19,788 nt of DNA from CAG-791 sp964386925 (GCA_964386925.1 CAYLUU010000042.1:1-19788); one strand, 5' to 3'. Positions 1 through 7,891 are shown, counted from the stretch's first letter. Made by a program: numbers and translations. The notes: a model not told the origin generated them from the letters alone.

Positions 1-53
1 GCAAAAGGAAAGCTGCGTAGCAGCGATTTTGCGAATGGGCTCTGAATAGTTAC
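1..53 (-). repeat. Dispersed inverted-repeat element, copy 1 (cut by window edge)
   Basis: The last 16 bases (38-53) read GGCTCTGAATAGTTAC, the end motif shared by several elements in this window. Positions 1-53 match the reverse complement of 1105-1157 with about one substitution and one single-base gap. Inside is a small hairpin, GCTGC-GTA-GCAGC, at 12-24. The element may continue upstream of base 1. It begins 9 bases after the stop of the broken S66 peptidase gene on the minus strand. Confidence 0.75.
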
Positions 54-61
54 AAAATGTC

Positions 62-540
62 TTAATTAGCAAACCGAATCACCTGCTCCTCAGTATCAAC
101 CACAGCGTCCACTCCGAAAGGAATGATGCACCGCGGCGTAGCATGTCCGATGTTCACGTTGGCAACAATCGGAAGCTCCGGCTTGCCTACTGTCTCCACA
201 ATGATTTTCTTATATTCTTCATGGAAACGCTCATCCATCGGCTTTCCGCATAGGATCCCGGAAATCACATCAAAGATTCCGGTTGCCTTCAATGTCAATA
301 GCATTCTGCGGTAATGCTCTGGTGTCTGTCATCCGAAAGGGCCCGAAGGAGATCCTCTGCCCGTTTCTCTGGGTGCTCCTTTAGATACGTAATGCCCTTC
401 TGTGCATTCGGCATCATAATCGTTTCAATTCCGTAATCTGTAAGCCGGCGAAGCCCGATTTCAACCTCATGTCGGACAAAACCTTCTCCCAACACACCTG
501 AAGAGAGACTTACGATCGCCGCTTTCCTGACTGCATTCAT
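62..540 (-). pseudogene. S66 peptidase (LD-carboxypeptidase/MccF-like), internally deleted
   Basis: S66 serine peptidases cleave L,D bonds in murein tetrapeptides (LdcA) or detoxify microcin C-type nucleotide peptides (MccF); they are usually 300-350 residues. Two pieces are visible. The N-terminal piece (540 to about 325) has a start like KAAIVSLSSGVLGEG and runs to RAEDLLRALSDD. The C-terminal piece (about 323 to 62), in a different frame, reads PEHYRRMLLTLKATGIFD, then GILCGKPMDE and NVNIGHATPRCIIPFGVDA. Roughly 150-190 residues between them are missing, including the region that carries the nucleophile serine, and the join shifts frame. The original start is good: ATG at 540 with GGAGG six bases upstream. 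It follows dut by about 40 bases, probably in one transcript. The C-terminal piece retains the family's conserved His region but cannot act alone. An assembly error at the join (near 320-330) is the alternative to a real deletion. Confidence 0.8.
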
Positions 541-581
541 TCTGCACCTCCGTGGCCTTTCTGCATCAGCACGTGCTCGAA

Positions 582-1037
582 TTACTGCACGCCGGTGCTG
601 CCGAAGCCTCCGCGGTTCTTTCCGCCAAGGGTGTCAACTTCCTCGAAATGGATCCGTGGCTGATGCTCCATGATTCGGAACTGGCAGATGCGGTCATTTA
701 CGCGAATCACCGTATCCCTGGTTGCATAAACCGGCATCTTCAGGACATCTTCATCACCGCAGTAGGTTTCATCCACCACACCGACTCCGTTCGTCTGGAG
801 AAGTCCAAAGTTCTTGAACGTTGAGGAACGCGGTGCAATGTGCATTTCATACCCTTCCGGAAGCTTGACGCTCACGCCCAGATCGATCAATGCAAAATCT
901 CCTGCCTCCAGCTCATACTCCTTTGCTGCACGCAGGTCAATCCAGTCGCTCTTGCCGTCTACATAGGTTAAAGGCTCAATTTCCGTGCTGTGGTACAGGA
1001 TTTTTATGTTTTCTTCACGAAGATTCTTTGCTGACAT
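582..1037 (-). CDS. dut: dUTP diphosphatase (dUTPase), trimeric type
   Basis: Hydrolyses dUTP to dUMP and pyrophosphate, keeping uracil out of DNA and supplying the dTMP precursor; a cytosolic trimer. The protein is 151 residues, normal for the family. All five dUTPase motifs are visible in order: DWIDLRA (31-37), PRSSTFKNFG (69-78), NGVGVVDETYCGD (83-95, with the catalytic Asp at about 89 and the uracil-stacking Tyr at 92), NDRICQF (114-120) and the C-terminal P-loop-like RGGFGSTG (142-149). The start at 1037 precedes the conserved N-terminus; a weak AAGG sits about 14 bases upstream, so the ribosome site is not strong. The gene lies between two inverted copies of a dispersed repeat, with rnhA upstream and the broken S66 peptidase downstream. 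Confidence 0.95.
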   Translation of the reverse strand: MSAKNLREENIKILYHSTEIEPLTYVDGKSDWIDLRAAKEYELEAGDFALIDLGVSVKLPEGYEMHIAPRSSTFKNFGLLQTNGVGVVDETYCGDEDVLKMPVYATRDTVIRVNDRICQFRIMEHQPRIHFEEVDTLGGKNRGGFGSTGVQ

Positions 1038-1104
1038 TTCTTTTTCTTGTTCCTTCCCATCTTTTCTGCCGTATCCGGAAGCGCAGAATAGATACGATCA
1101 AACC

Positions 1105-1157
1105 GTAACTATTCAGAGCCATTCGCAAAATCGCTGCTACGCAGCTTTTCTTTTGCT
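1105..1157 (+). repeat. Dispersed inverted-repeat element, copy 2
   Basis: Begins GTAACTATTCAGAGCC at 1105-1120 and continues through a GCTGC-TAC-GCAGC hairpin (about 1132-1144) followed by a T-rich run. It is almost identical to the reverse complement of 1-53, and its GTAAC end faces dut. It fills most of the 127-bp gap between the rnhA stop and the dut start. No second GGCTCTGAATAGTTAC end is seen on its rnhA side, so it is either one half of an element or one terminus of a larger unit. On the plus strand the hairpin plus T run resembles a weak terminator, but no plus-strand gene needs one. Confidence 0.75.
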
Positions 1158-1164
1158 CAATCTA

Positions 1165-1650
1165 TTACTCAATTACTTCCACATTGGGCTTTTTCACATC
1201 ATACATTTGGTCTGCTGCCGTCGTGGCAAGCCTGTCGCATCGCTCGTTCATCTCCTGCCCGGCATGTCCCTTTACCCAGTGCCAGGTGATCTGGTGGCGA
1301 CTGGCTGCCTCGAGCATACGCTTCCAGAGGTCCTGATTCTTCACCCTGGCCTTGGAGGCAGTTTTCCAGCCGTTCCTCTGCCACGACTTCAGCCATCCCT
1401 TTTCAAAGGCATTGATGAGATAACTGGAATCCGAATACAAATCCACCTCACAGGGGCGATTCAGAGCCTCCAATGCTGTGATTGCTCCGAGCAGCTCCAT
1501 TCGATTGTTTGAGGTCGGATTAAATCCTTCAGACAGCTCCTTCTCGTGTAGCTGTCCCTTAGAATCCGTATATTGAATGACGGCGCCGTACCCGCCCGGT
1601 CCGTCCGGGTTGCCTCTGGCCGAGCCGTCGCTGTAAATGATGACATGCAT
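1165..1650 (-). CDS. rnhA: Ribonuclease HI
   Basis: Degrades the RNA strand of RNA-DNA hybrids (R-loops, primers) in the cytosol. The protein is 161 residues, typical of bacterial type I enzymes. Active-site residues are all visible: D8 in YSDGSARGNP, E52 in NNRMELLG, D74 in YSDSSY and D139 in NERCDRLA, with the histidine of the flexible loop at H129 (VKGHAGQ). The region around 85-100 (KGWLKSWQRNGWK) matches the basic protrusion (handle) of E. coli-type RNase HI. An in-frame upstream start at 1698 is rejected: the ATG at 1650 has AAGGAG six bases upstream, and the conserved beta strand begins right there. That ribosome site overlaps the stop codon of the MutS-like gene (GAGTAAGGAG), so the two are probably translationally coupled. 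Confidence 0.96.
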   Translation of the reverse strand: MHVIIYSDGSARGNPDGPGGYGAVIQYTDSKGQLHEKELSEGFNPTSNNRMELLGAITALEALNRPCEVDLYSDSSYLINAFEKGWLKSWQRNGWKTASKARVKNQDLWKRMLEAASRHQITWHWVKGHAGQEMNERCDRLATTAADQMYDVKKPNVEVIE

Positions 1651-1660
1651 ATTATGCTCC

Positions 1661-3484
1661 TTACTCCCATATCCCAGTCTGCTCGAACTGTTCCGCACGC
1701 TTCGCAGCCTTTTGGGTCACACTCTCTTCGAATCCAACAGAATGAAGGAGACGAATTGCATTCCGCGTTGTTGCAGGACCTTTTTGCATACGATAAGAAA
1801 ATACGACATCGCTGGCCGTCCGATTTTCATCCAGCTCTTCTTCAAAATGATAATTGTCAAACGTCGATGCCAGAAGACGGCTCAGTTCCATATCATGCGT
1901 CGCGGCAAAACACAAAACGCCTCGCTCTGCCAGCGTTTCCAGAATCTCTGATGAAGCGGCGATTCGTTCAACGGTATTGGTTCCACGCAGCACTTCATCG
2001 ACAAAGCACAGTACAGGCCGTCCGCCGTCGGCAGAAAGGTCTGCAATCCGCTTCAGCGAACGAATCTCCACCATGAAGTAGCTCTCACCCTCCGAGAGGT
2101 TATCACGCAAGGCCATGGACGAACGAATTCGGTAATAGGTGCCCTCGTATTCTCTGGCCGGACAGAAGCCGATGGTCTGGGCCATGACGGCACACAGAGC
2201 CACCCCTTTTAGGAAAGTGGATTTGCCGGAAGCATTGGAACCTGTCAGCAGAACGGACTTCTCCGTATCAATACTGTTCGGAATGGCATTCTGCAGAAGC
2301 GGATGATACAGATCCTGAATGCGGAGCAGGCCCGATGGGATGGAATTGTACATCCTTGCTTCATGCAGCTTTGGTACGCACGTATAGGGCAGGCTCTTCT
2401 CGAATGAAGCCAGTGCAATGGTTGCATCGACTCGTCCGAGCAGTGCCAGTTCCTGTTCCATCTCTTCATGGTGTTCTTCAGCAATCTTCAGCATGGAATT
2501 GAAACGAATGAGATCCAGATGAAAGAAAATCCGAATGTAGTCCATTACAAAGTCCAGCGGATTTCCGTTCGACGAACTGGATCCGGACAGTACCATGCCG
2601 CTGTGTCTGCGGAAACCCGCAAAGGTCTCCTGCAGTTCCTGAAGCCGCCCCATCTCACGCTGAAGAGGCGGACAATCAATCTTCTGGATCCGATCCGCGC
2701 ACTCCATCATGCGCAGCAAATAGGCGAATGACATGAGATACGGCTCGATCCGTCCCTTTCGCCGGTAATACGTCACCATGTTCAGGATCAGGGATCCCAG
2801 AAGGCACAGAAGTCCTGCCTGCACCTGATATACCATCAGGAGCACGCTAAGCGCCGGCAGCAGGAAACACGGAACGTGCACCCAGTTGCTCTCTTTCGGA
2901 GCCTCATCCAGAAGATCCAGATACTCATAGAGGGAATATTTTCCCGCATGCCCGAAATGCCGAAGCGCCCCCTGCAGGGATACGCGCACCTGCTGATTGG
3001 CATCCTCTTCAAAATACCGGATGGTCTCCAGCGGAATGTTCAGACCATCGTCTGCCGCTCCTGCCGGACTTCGCAGCAGCGCGTACAGATATTCTTCACC
3101 GGCTGCGCTTTGTGTGGAGTCGATTCTGGCATAAACTCGATCCATTTCCAGATCGTTCCAGGTGATATCATCCAGATCGCAGCCTGCCGTAATCGCTTCG
3201 CCTGAATTAGAGTCTGCACCCGAAGATAGGAAGCTTTCTCTGGTTTCTTCTGTGCAATTTCTGCGAGCAGGACTTTCCTCTTTCTGCTTTCGCCGAAGAT
3301 ACAGCGCCGGAACCTTGGCATAGCGTTCCGGTGTCATCTTCTTGTTCGGTGCCTTGCCGAATTCCCGGATCAATCGTTCCCGGATGGCTGCCGCGCTGTT
3401 TTGCCGCTGACGAATCATCAGGACAACCACCGCGGCAACGATCAGGATAATAAATAACAGATTCAATACACTGCCGTGCTCCAT
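1661..3484 (-). CDS. Membrane-anchored MutS-family ATPase
   Basis: A 607-residue protein with the MutS ABC-type ATPase domain at the C-terminus: Walker A GSNASGKST (415-423), SEGESYFMVEI (464-474) matching the MutS signature region, Walker B VLCFVDE (491-497) and an ATHDMEL switch (528-534). It lacks the mismatch-binding N-terminal domain of MutS1 and the Smr nuclease domain of MutS2. Instead it has one hydrophobic segment at residues 8-24 and a hydrophobic pair at about 203-240, so it is probably held in the membrane. The middle (250-350) resembles MutS core helices. Genomes of Firmicutes commonly carry such MutS-related proteins, but I know of no settled function. The start at 3484 has AGGAG about 11 bases upstream; the stop overlaps the ribosome site of rnhA, linking it to an enzyme that resolves RNA-DNA hybrids. 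Mismatch repair itself is not implied. Confidence 0.88.
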   Translation of the reverse strand: MEHGSVLNLLFIILIVAAVVVLMIRQRQNSAAAIRERLIREFGKAPNKKMTPERYAKVPALYLRRKQKEESPARRNCTEETRESFLSSGADSNSGEAITAGCDLDDITWNDLEMDRVYARIDSTQSAAGEEYLYALLRSPAGAADDGLNIPLETIRYFEEDANQQVRVSLQGALRHFGHAGKYSLYEYLDLLDEAPKESNWVHVPCFLLPALSVLLMVYQVQAGLLCLLGSLILNMVTYYRRKGRIEPYLMSFAYLLRMMECADRIQKIDCPPLQREMGRLQELQETFAGFRRHSGMVLSGSSSSNGNPLDFVMDYIRIFFHLDLIRFNSMLKIAEEHHEEMEQELALLGRVDATIALASFEKSLPYTCVPKLHEARMYNSIPSGLLRIQDLYHPLLQNAIPNSIDTEKSVLLTGSNASGKSTFLKGVALCAVMAQTIGFCPAREYEGTYYRIRSSMALRDNLSEGESYFMVEIRSLKRIADLSADGGRPVLCFVDEVLRGTNTVERIAASSEILETLAERGVLCFAATHDMELSRLLASTFDNYHFEEELDENRTASDVVFSYRMQKGPATTRNAIRLLHSVGFEESVTQKAAKRAEQFEQTGIWE

Positions 3485-3574
3485 TCTATACGTTGCTCCT
3501 GCAAAGGGTTCTGCGAATAATTTCAGGTAAAGATTTCTGCAGAAATGTATGAAAATGTAGTGATTTCTCTACGC
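3485..3574. other. Intergenic region with 14-bp palindrome
   Basis: Ninety bases separate the acyltransferase stop from the MutS-like start. They contain a perfect palindrome, ATTTCTGCAGAAAT (3533-3546). A TTCTGC copy here can alternatively pair with GCAGAA on the minus strand near 3510. There is no T run typical of a terminator and no convincing promoter. The palindrome could be an operator, but this is weak. Confidence 0.35.
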
Positions 3575-4172
3575 TTACCACTTCTCGACCACGTGCTCTT
3601 TATCCTTATAAATGTGGTTTGCCGGGATGCAGCCGCGCACCATCGACAGAGGATAAACATTGGAACGGCGTCCTACCACAGAACCCGGATTCAGTACGCT
3701 GTTGCAGCCGATTTCGCACCAGTCGCCGAGGATCGCACCCATTTTGCGAAGGCCGGTTTCTGCTGCGTCCTCTCCGTCATGAATCACTACGTTCGTACGG
3801 TCGGATTTGATGTTGGAAGTGATGGAGCCTGCGCCCATGTGCGCATGGAAGCCCAGGATGGAATCGCCTACGTAGTTGTAATGAGGCACCTCACACTTAT
3901 TGAAGAGAATGACGTTCTTGAGCTCGCAGGAATTGCCGACAACGCAGCCCTTGCCGACGAGTGCCTTTCCGCGGATGAAAGCGCACTGGCGAATCTCGGC
4001 ATCTTCATCGATGATGCAGGGACCTGCGATGTAGGCGGAATCGAATACCTTTGCGCTTTTCGCGATCCAGATGTTCTCGCCTCTTTGCTCAAAGCGGTCT
4101 GCCGGCAGACTCTTGCCGATCTCCAGAATGATCTCCTCGATGTGCGGCAGAACCTCCCACGGGTAGGTGTAC
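3575..4172 (-). CDS. Left-handed beta-helix (hexapeptide) acyltransferase-like protein, 5' end in gap
   Basis: The 198 visible residues start in the gap with YTYPWEVLPHIEEIILEIGK and end VVEKW at a TAA. From about residue 35 onward there are hexapeptide repeats of the LbH fold (WIAKSAKV, AYIAGPCII, AEIRQCAFI, ALVGKGCVVG, VLNPGSVVG). Conserved stretches are VPHYNYVGDSILG, HMGAGSITSNIKSD and IGCNSVLNPG. It resembles the C-terminal acetyltransferase half of GlmU, without a nucleotidyltransferase half. Clostridial relatives are often labelled UDP-N-acetylglucosamine pyrophosphorylase, but on this evidence only a sugar-nucleotide or amino-sugar acyltransferase role is reasonable. From memory of the family about 30 N-terminal residues should lie in the gap. 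A GTG at 3889 is internal, not the start, because the reading frame and the family similarity continue upstream to the gap. Confidence 0.85.
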
Positions 4173-4272
4173 NNNNNNNNNNNNNNNNNNNNNNNNNNNN
4201 NNNNNNNNNNNNNNNNNNNNNNNNNNNNNNNNNNNNNNNNNNNNNNNNNNNNNNNNNNNNNNNNNNNNNNNN
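4173..4272. other. Assembly gap of 100 N
   Basis: Exactly 100 undetermined bases, the conventional length for a scaffold gap of unknown size. It hides the 3' end of topB, any intergenic signal and the 5' end of the acyltransferase gene. The true distance, and even the adjacency of the two contigs, is not shown by the sequence. Confidence 0.98.
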
Positions 4273-6486
4273 GTTTGTTTTCGAGTTTGCTGTTCCCGCA
4301 GCCCTTGCGGTTTTCTTTCCGAAGGAGTATTTGGATTTAAAGTGCATGGCCTTCGGATAGTACTGCGCACAGCTGCGGTACTGCTGCTGCAGGATGCCCC
4401 GGTAGTCCGAATTTTTTACGGCATTGGTGCGCCGTGTTACGTAGTCATTAAGTTTGGCCTGGTATTCGGCTTCCGTGGTCTCACCCTCTGCCACCTGTGT
4501 CAGTCCCTTCTCCCAGCTGGCTGTCAGCTTCGGCTCCAGTAGAGGCTTGAGTGAAATATACACCGTATCATAGATCATCTCGCCCAATTGTGTCGGCGTG
4601 TAGACCTGTGTCTTGGCGTTCAGATTCAGGTACTGGTTGTTCACCAGCTTCTCGAGAATTCCGGCTCTGGTTGCACTGGTGCCGATGCCGGAGCCTTTGA
4701 TTTGCTCTCGAAGCTCATCATCTTCGATGAACTGTCCGGCATTCTCCATGGTAAGAATCATGCTGCCGCCGGTGTATCGCTTGGGAGGGGAGGTCTCTCC
4801 TTCCTTCTGTTCATAGCCAAGCGCCGTCAGGGGATCGCCTTTTTTTAGCTTTTTAATCAGTTCCTCCAGATTTGCAGAACCAGTTGCGCTCCCATCTGAA
4901 GGTGCGCCATCCTCGACGCCATTTCCGTTCTCAGAGCTTCCGGAGTCGTTCATTATCATCTGACTGCCGGAGAACTGGCTGGGCTGCACGTTATTTTTCC
5001 CGGATGCAGTATCCTCCTGCCTTCTCTGCACGCAGACGAGGTATCCCTTTTCACGGTTGACGCGCAGAGATGCCGTGAGGGTCTCCTTTTTGATGCCAAC
5101 CTGCAACGTCATTTTATCAAACACAGCGGCAGGATAAAAGACAGACAAAAAGCGGCGGACGATGAGATCGTAAACCTTCTGCAGTGTCGGATTCAGGCTC
5201 TTCAAGGCGCTAAAGCCTTCTCCTGTCGGGATGATGGCGTAATGATCCGTGATGGCCTTGTCATTCGTATACCGTGTCTTGCCGATGCTCTTCCAGGAGC
5301 CTGTCTCGGCAATGGGGCGAACGAGCTCCCGATATTGCGGCAAAGAGCCGATCCCCTTCAGATTATGATCAATCTCCTTCGATACTGCTGTCGAGAGCAC
5401 ACGCGCGTCCGTTCTGGGGTACGTAGTCAGCTTCCTCTCATAGAGCGTCTGCGCAGCATCCAGTGTCTGGTCAGGACTGAGCTTGAAAAAGCGCGAGCAG
5501 TCATTCTGCAGCTCCGCCAGATTGTAGAGGAGGGGCGGGTTCTTTTTCTCCTGCTTGTGCGCAATGCTCTTTACAAATGGCGCCGGTGAGCCGTCCTCAT
5601 CGGACTGCAGGTATTCGATCAGTTTCGCGGCATCCTCTGCCTTGCGGAATCCGTTCTCCTTGTACAGCAGCGGGGATTCGTAATACCTGCTTCCTTCCTT
5701 GGCTGACCACTCCGCTTCAAAGCTGCCATCCGAACCTCCCGGCATAACGAGGCTATCAGCAGAGTCCCCCTGCACACCGAATCTGCCGACCACCCGGTAG
5801 AAGGGGGTCTTTACAAAAGAGCGAATCTCGCGTTCTCTGCGTACCACAATACCGAGGACGCAGGTCATTACACGGCCAACGGCAATGACGCAGCGGTCCA
5901 TTCCGAGAAAGTCCCGGATGCCGCCGGCGTATTTAAGCGACAATGCCCGTGAGAAATTGATACCCATCAGGTAATCTTCCTTCGCCCGCAGGTAGGCTGC
6001 AGCTCCCATGTTGTCGTAGGCGCTGTCGTCCTTGGCTTCCCGGATGCCGCGCTGAATCTCCGCCTCGGTAAAGGAATCAATCCAGACGCGCAGCTGCCGC
6101 TTGTTCTTCACGCCGGCCTGCCCGGCCACCAGACGGTAAATATATTCTCCCTCCCGCCCGGAGTCGGTGCAGATGTAGATGGTATCGACCTGCTCCGAGG
6201 TCAGAATGCTCTTGACCGTCTTGAACTGCTTCTTTACACCGGCATCGTCAATGACCTGGTAGCGATACTCCTCCGGGATAAAGGGAATGGTATCCAGCGA
6301 CCATTTTTTATATTTGGGATCGTAGGCCTCCGGATAGGACATGGTGACAAGGTGTCCGAAGCACCAAGTAACGATCGTGTTCTCCGATTCCTGATAGCCG
6401 TCTCGATTTGTAAAATTCTCATGCAGCGCCTTGGCAAAATCCTTTGCTACACTGGGCTTCTCTGCAATAAATACTCTCTTGCCCAA
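4273..6486 (-). CDS. topB: DNA topoisomerase III, 3' end in gap
   Basis: Type IA topoisomerase that relaxes negative supercoils and decatenates DNA by single-strand passage through a 5'-phosphotyrosine link. 738 residues are visible before the gap, close to the usual 690-730 of Firmicute TopB, so little besides the tail should be missing. The TOPRIM domain is at the N-terminus (IAEKPSVAKDFAKAL with the acidic E9; TDSGREGE at 107-114). VGRVMT (203-208) and the active-site tyrosine Y356 in LTTYPRTDARVLS follow. An unusual low-complexity linker rich in Ser/Gly/Asn is at about 520-560. The start is a TTG at 6486 with GGGAG seven bases upstream; the nearby ATG at 6490 is out of frame. Apparent in-frame reading past the N run is an artefact: the real frame there belongs to the acyltransferase. 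A terminator-like hairpin sits only about 20 bases upstream. Confidence 0.93.
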
Positions 6487-6506
6487 CCATTTCTCCCTGA
6501 TCCGAT

Positions 6507-6559
6507 AAAAACACCCTGCAAAACTGGTATTACCGTAACGTAACCCGCTCTGCAGGGTG
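6507..6559 (-). terminator. Hairpin with U tract just upstream of topB
   Basis: On the minus strand a 9-bp stem CACCCTGCA / TGCAGGGTG (6559-6551 with 6520-6512) closes a 30-base loop that can fold further (GGTTAC with GTAATACC). It is followed directly by five T (6511-6507). It lies downstream of asd and ends 20 bases before the topB start, with the ribosome site in between. It can be the asd terminator, an attenuator for topB, or both. The large loop makes it weaker than a textbook terminator. Confidence 0.55.
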
Positions 6560-6568
6560 ATTCTATCA
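6560..6568 (-). promoter_or_regulatory. Possible extended -10 promoter for topB
   Basis: The minus strand reads TGATAGAAT, that is TG-N-TAGAAT, an extended -10 box; no good -35 is present at 17 bases. A start about seven bases on (near 6553) would fall inside the 5' arm of the hairpin that follows, so such transcripts could not form the full terminator stem. This would let topB be expressed although the hairpin blocks readthrough from asd. Inference from sequence only. Confidence 0.35.
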
Positions 6569-6580
6569 TGTTATTGTGTT

Positions 6581-6682
6581 GTAACTGTTCAAAGTCTATT
6601 CAGTCTATCCACTAAAATGTGCTCATGAATACAGGCATTCCTCGCGCATTTTATGCAAATCTGCCTGGCTCTGAATCGTTAC
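6581..6682. mobile_element. Inverted-repeat mini-element (MITE-like), 102 bp
   Basis: The left end is GTAACTGTTCAAAGTC (6581-6596) and the right end GGCTCTGAATCGTTAC (6667-6682); the right end matches the family motif at 15 of 16 bases and the left at 13 of 16. Positions 6635-6682 match the reverse complement of 9557-9604 at about 43 of 48 bases, so the similarity reaches well beyond the ends. No open reading frame is seen inside. No matching direct repeat flanks it, which fits an older insertion. It sits between asd and the topB leader. Confidence 0.6.
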
Positions 6683-6718
6683 AATCCGCGAAATTCGAAC
6701 AAACGCGAAACGATCCTT

Positions 6719-7801
6719 TTATTTGTGCTCGATGTAATGCAATGCTGTCAACAGCTCTGCGCACTCAACCGCACCGCCGGCAGCGCCGCGCAGTGTGTTA
6801 TGGGACAAGCCGACGAACTTCCAGTCGAACATGGTGTCCTTACGAAGGCGTCCGATGGATACGCCCATGCCGCCCTCGTAGTAAACATCCTTCGTTACCT
6901 GCGGGCGATCATCCTCCTCCAGATACTGGATGAAGTGCTCGGGAGCACTGGGGAGCTTGAGCTCCTGCGGAACACCGGAGAAGCTGCGCAGCTTCTCAAC
7001 CAGCTCTTCCTTGGTCGGATCCTTCTTGAAGCGAACGAAAGCTGCTGCGGTATGTCCGTAGAGCACCGGAATGCGAATGCACTGGCAGGTGATCAGCGGA
7101 GACTCTGCAGGAACAATCACACCGTTTTCAATGTGACCGAAAATGCGAAGCGGCTCTTTCTCCGACTTCTCTTCCTCGCCGCTGATGAACGGGATTACAT
7201 TGCCTTCCATCTCCGGCCAGTCCTTAAAGGTCTTGCCGGCACCGGAAATGGCCTGATACGTCGTTGCAACGACTTCGTACGGCTCATATTCTTTCCATGC
7301 AGCCAGTGCAGGCGTATAGCTCTGAATCGAGCAATTAGGCTTTACCGCGATGAAGCCGCGCGTCGTGCCCAGTCTCTTCTTCTGGAACTCGATGACCTCT
7401 GCATGCTGCGGATTGATCTCCGGCACGATCATCGGCACATCCGGTGTCCAGCGATGCGCACTGTTGTTGGAGACAACCGGTGTCTCGGTCTTCGCATAGT
7501 CTTCTTCGATCTTGCGGATCTCATCTTTGGACATGTTCACCGCAGACAGAACGAAATCAACGTTCTCTGTTACGCCCTGAATGTCGTTGATATCACGGAT
7601 CACAATGTCCTTCACGCAAGCCGGAACCTCTCCGTCCAGCTTCCATCTGTCACCTACCGCCTCACCATAGGTCTTGCCGGCACTGCGAGGGCTTGCTGCA
7701 ATCTCTGTCACCTCGAACCACGGATGATTCTCCAGAATCTGGATGAACCGCTGTCCAACCATTCCGGTTCCGCCCAAAACGCCAACTCTAAGCTTCTCCA
7801 T
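6719..7801 (-). CDS. asd: Aspartate-semialdehyde dehydrogenase (archaeal/fungal-type)
   Basis: Reduces aspartyl phosphate to aspartate semialdehyde with NADPH, the branch point to Lys/diaminopimelate, Thr and Met. The protein is 360 residues. The N-terminal Rossmann loop is VGVLGGTGMVGQRF (6-19). The catalytic cysteine is C157 in AVKPNCSIQ, followed by TTYQAISGAGK. The spacing and the NSAHRW stretch fit the archaeal/fungal subgroup rather than the E. coli type. A start 15 bases upstream is rejected because the ATG at 7801 has AGGAGG six bases away. argH is upstream with a 120-base gap and no clear terminator, so co-transcription is possible. Diaminopimelate made through this step also feeds the peptidoglycan that the YkuD enzyme of this window would cross-link. 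Confidence 0.95.
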   Translation of the reverse strand: MEKLRVGVLGGTGMVGQRFIQILENHPWFEVTEIAASPRSAGKTYGEAVGDRWKLDGEVPACVKDIVIRDINDIQGVTENVDFVLSAVNMSKDEIRKIEEDYAKTETPVVSNNSAHRWTPDVPMIVPEINPQHAEVIEFQKKRLGTTRGFIAVKPNCSIQSYTPALAAWKEYEPYEVVATTYQAISGAGKTFKDWPEMEGNVIPFISGEEEKSEKEPLRIFGHIENGVIVPAESPLITCQCIRIPVLYGHTAAAFVRFKKDPTKEELVEKLRSFSGVPQELKLPSAPEHFIQYLEEDDRPQVTKDVYYEGGMGVSIGRLRKDTMFDWKFVGLSHNTLRGAAGGAVECAELLTALHYIEHK

Positions 7802-7824
7802 AACTATCCTCCTCATTTTACCTG

Positions 7825-7891
7825 CAAACTGTTCTGAGCCATCTTATTTATTTACTTTACTTTACGTTCACAAACAGTTTCTGATTCGTTA
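7825..7891. repeat. Degenerate inverted-repeat element
   Basis: The left end, AAACTGTTCTGAGCC, matches 12 of 16 bases of the family end. The right end, TTTCTGATTCGTTA (7878-7891), matches 11 of 12 core bases of the 6667 end. AAACTGTT (7826-7833) and AACAGTTT (7873-7880) pair perfectly. Three tandem TTTAC units (7850-7864) lie inside. It fills most of the argH-asd gap. The match is weak enough that chance cannot be excluded. Confidence 0.3.

Noticed and set aside
1105..1157. Plus-strand intrinsic terminator
   Set aside because: The hairpin has only five pairs, there is no plus-strand gene to terminate, and the sequence is a copy of a dispersed repeat.
3575..3889. Acyltransferase starting at GTG 3889
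   Set aside because: The frame is open and family-like for about 95 more codons upstream to the gap, so 3889 is internal.
3868..4172. Apparent continuation of topB past the N run
   Set aside because: The residues after the gap are Arg/Ser-rich noise; the same DNA in another minus-strand frame encodes the hexapeptide acyltransferase.
6653..7837. Plus-strand open frame of 394 codons opposite asd
   Set aside because: Antisense shadow of asd, whose catalytic Cys, Rossmann loop and ribosome site are unambiguous.
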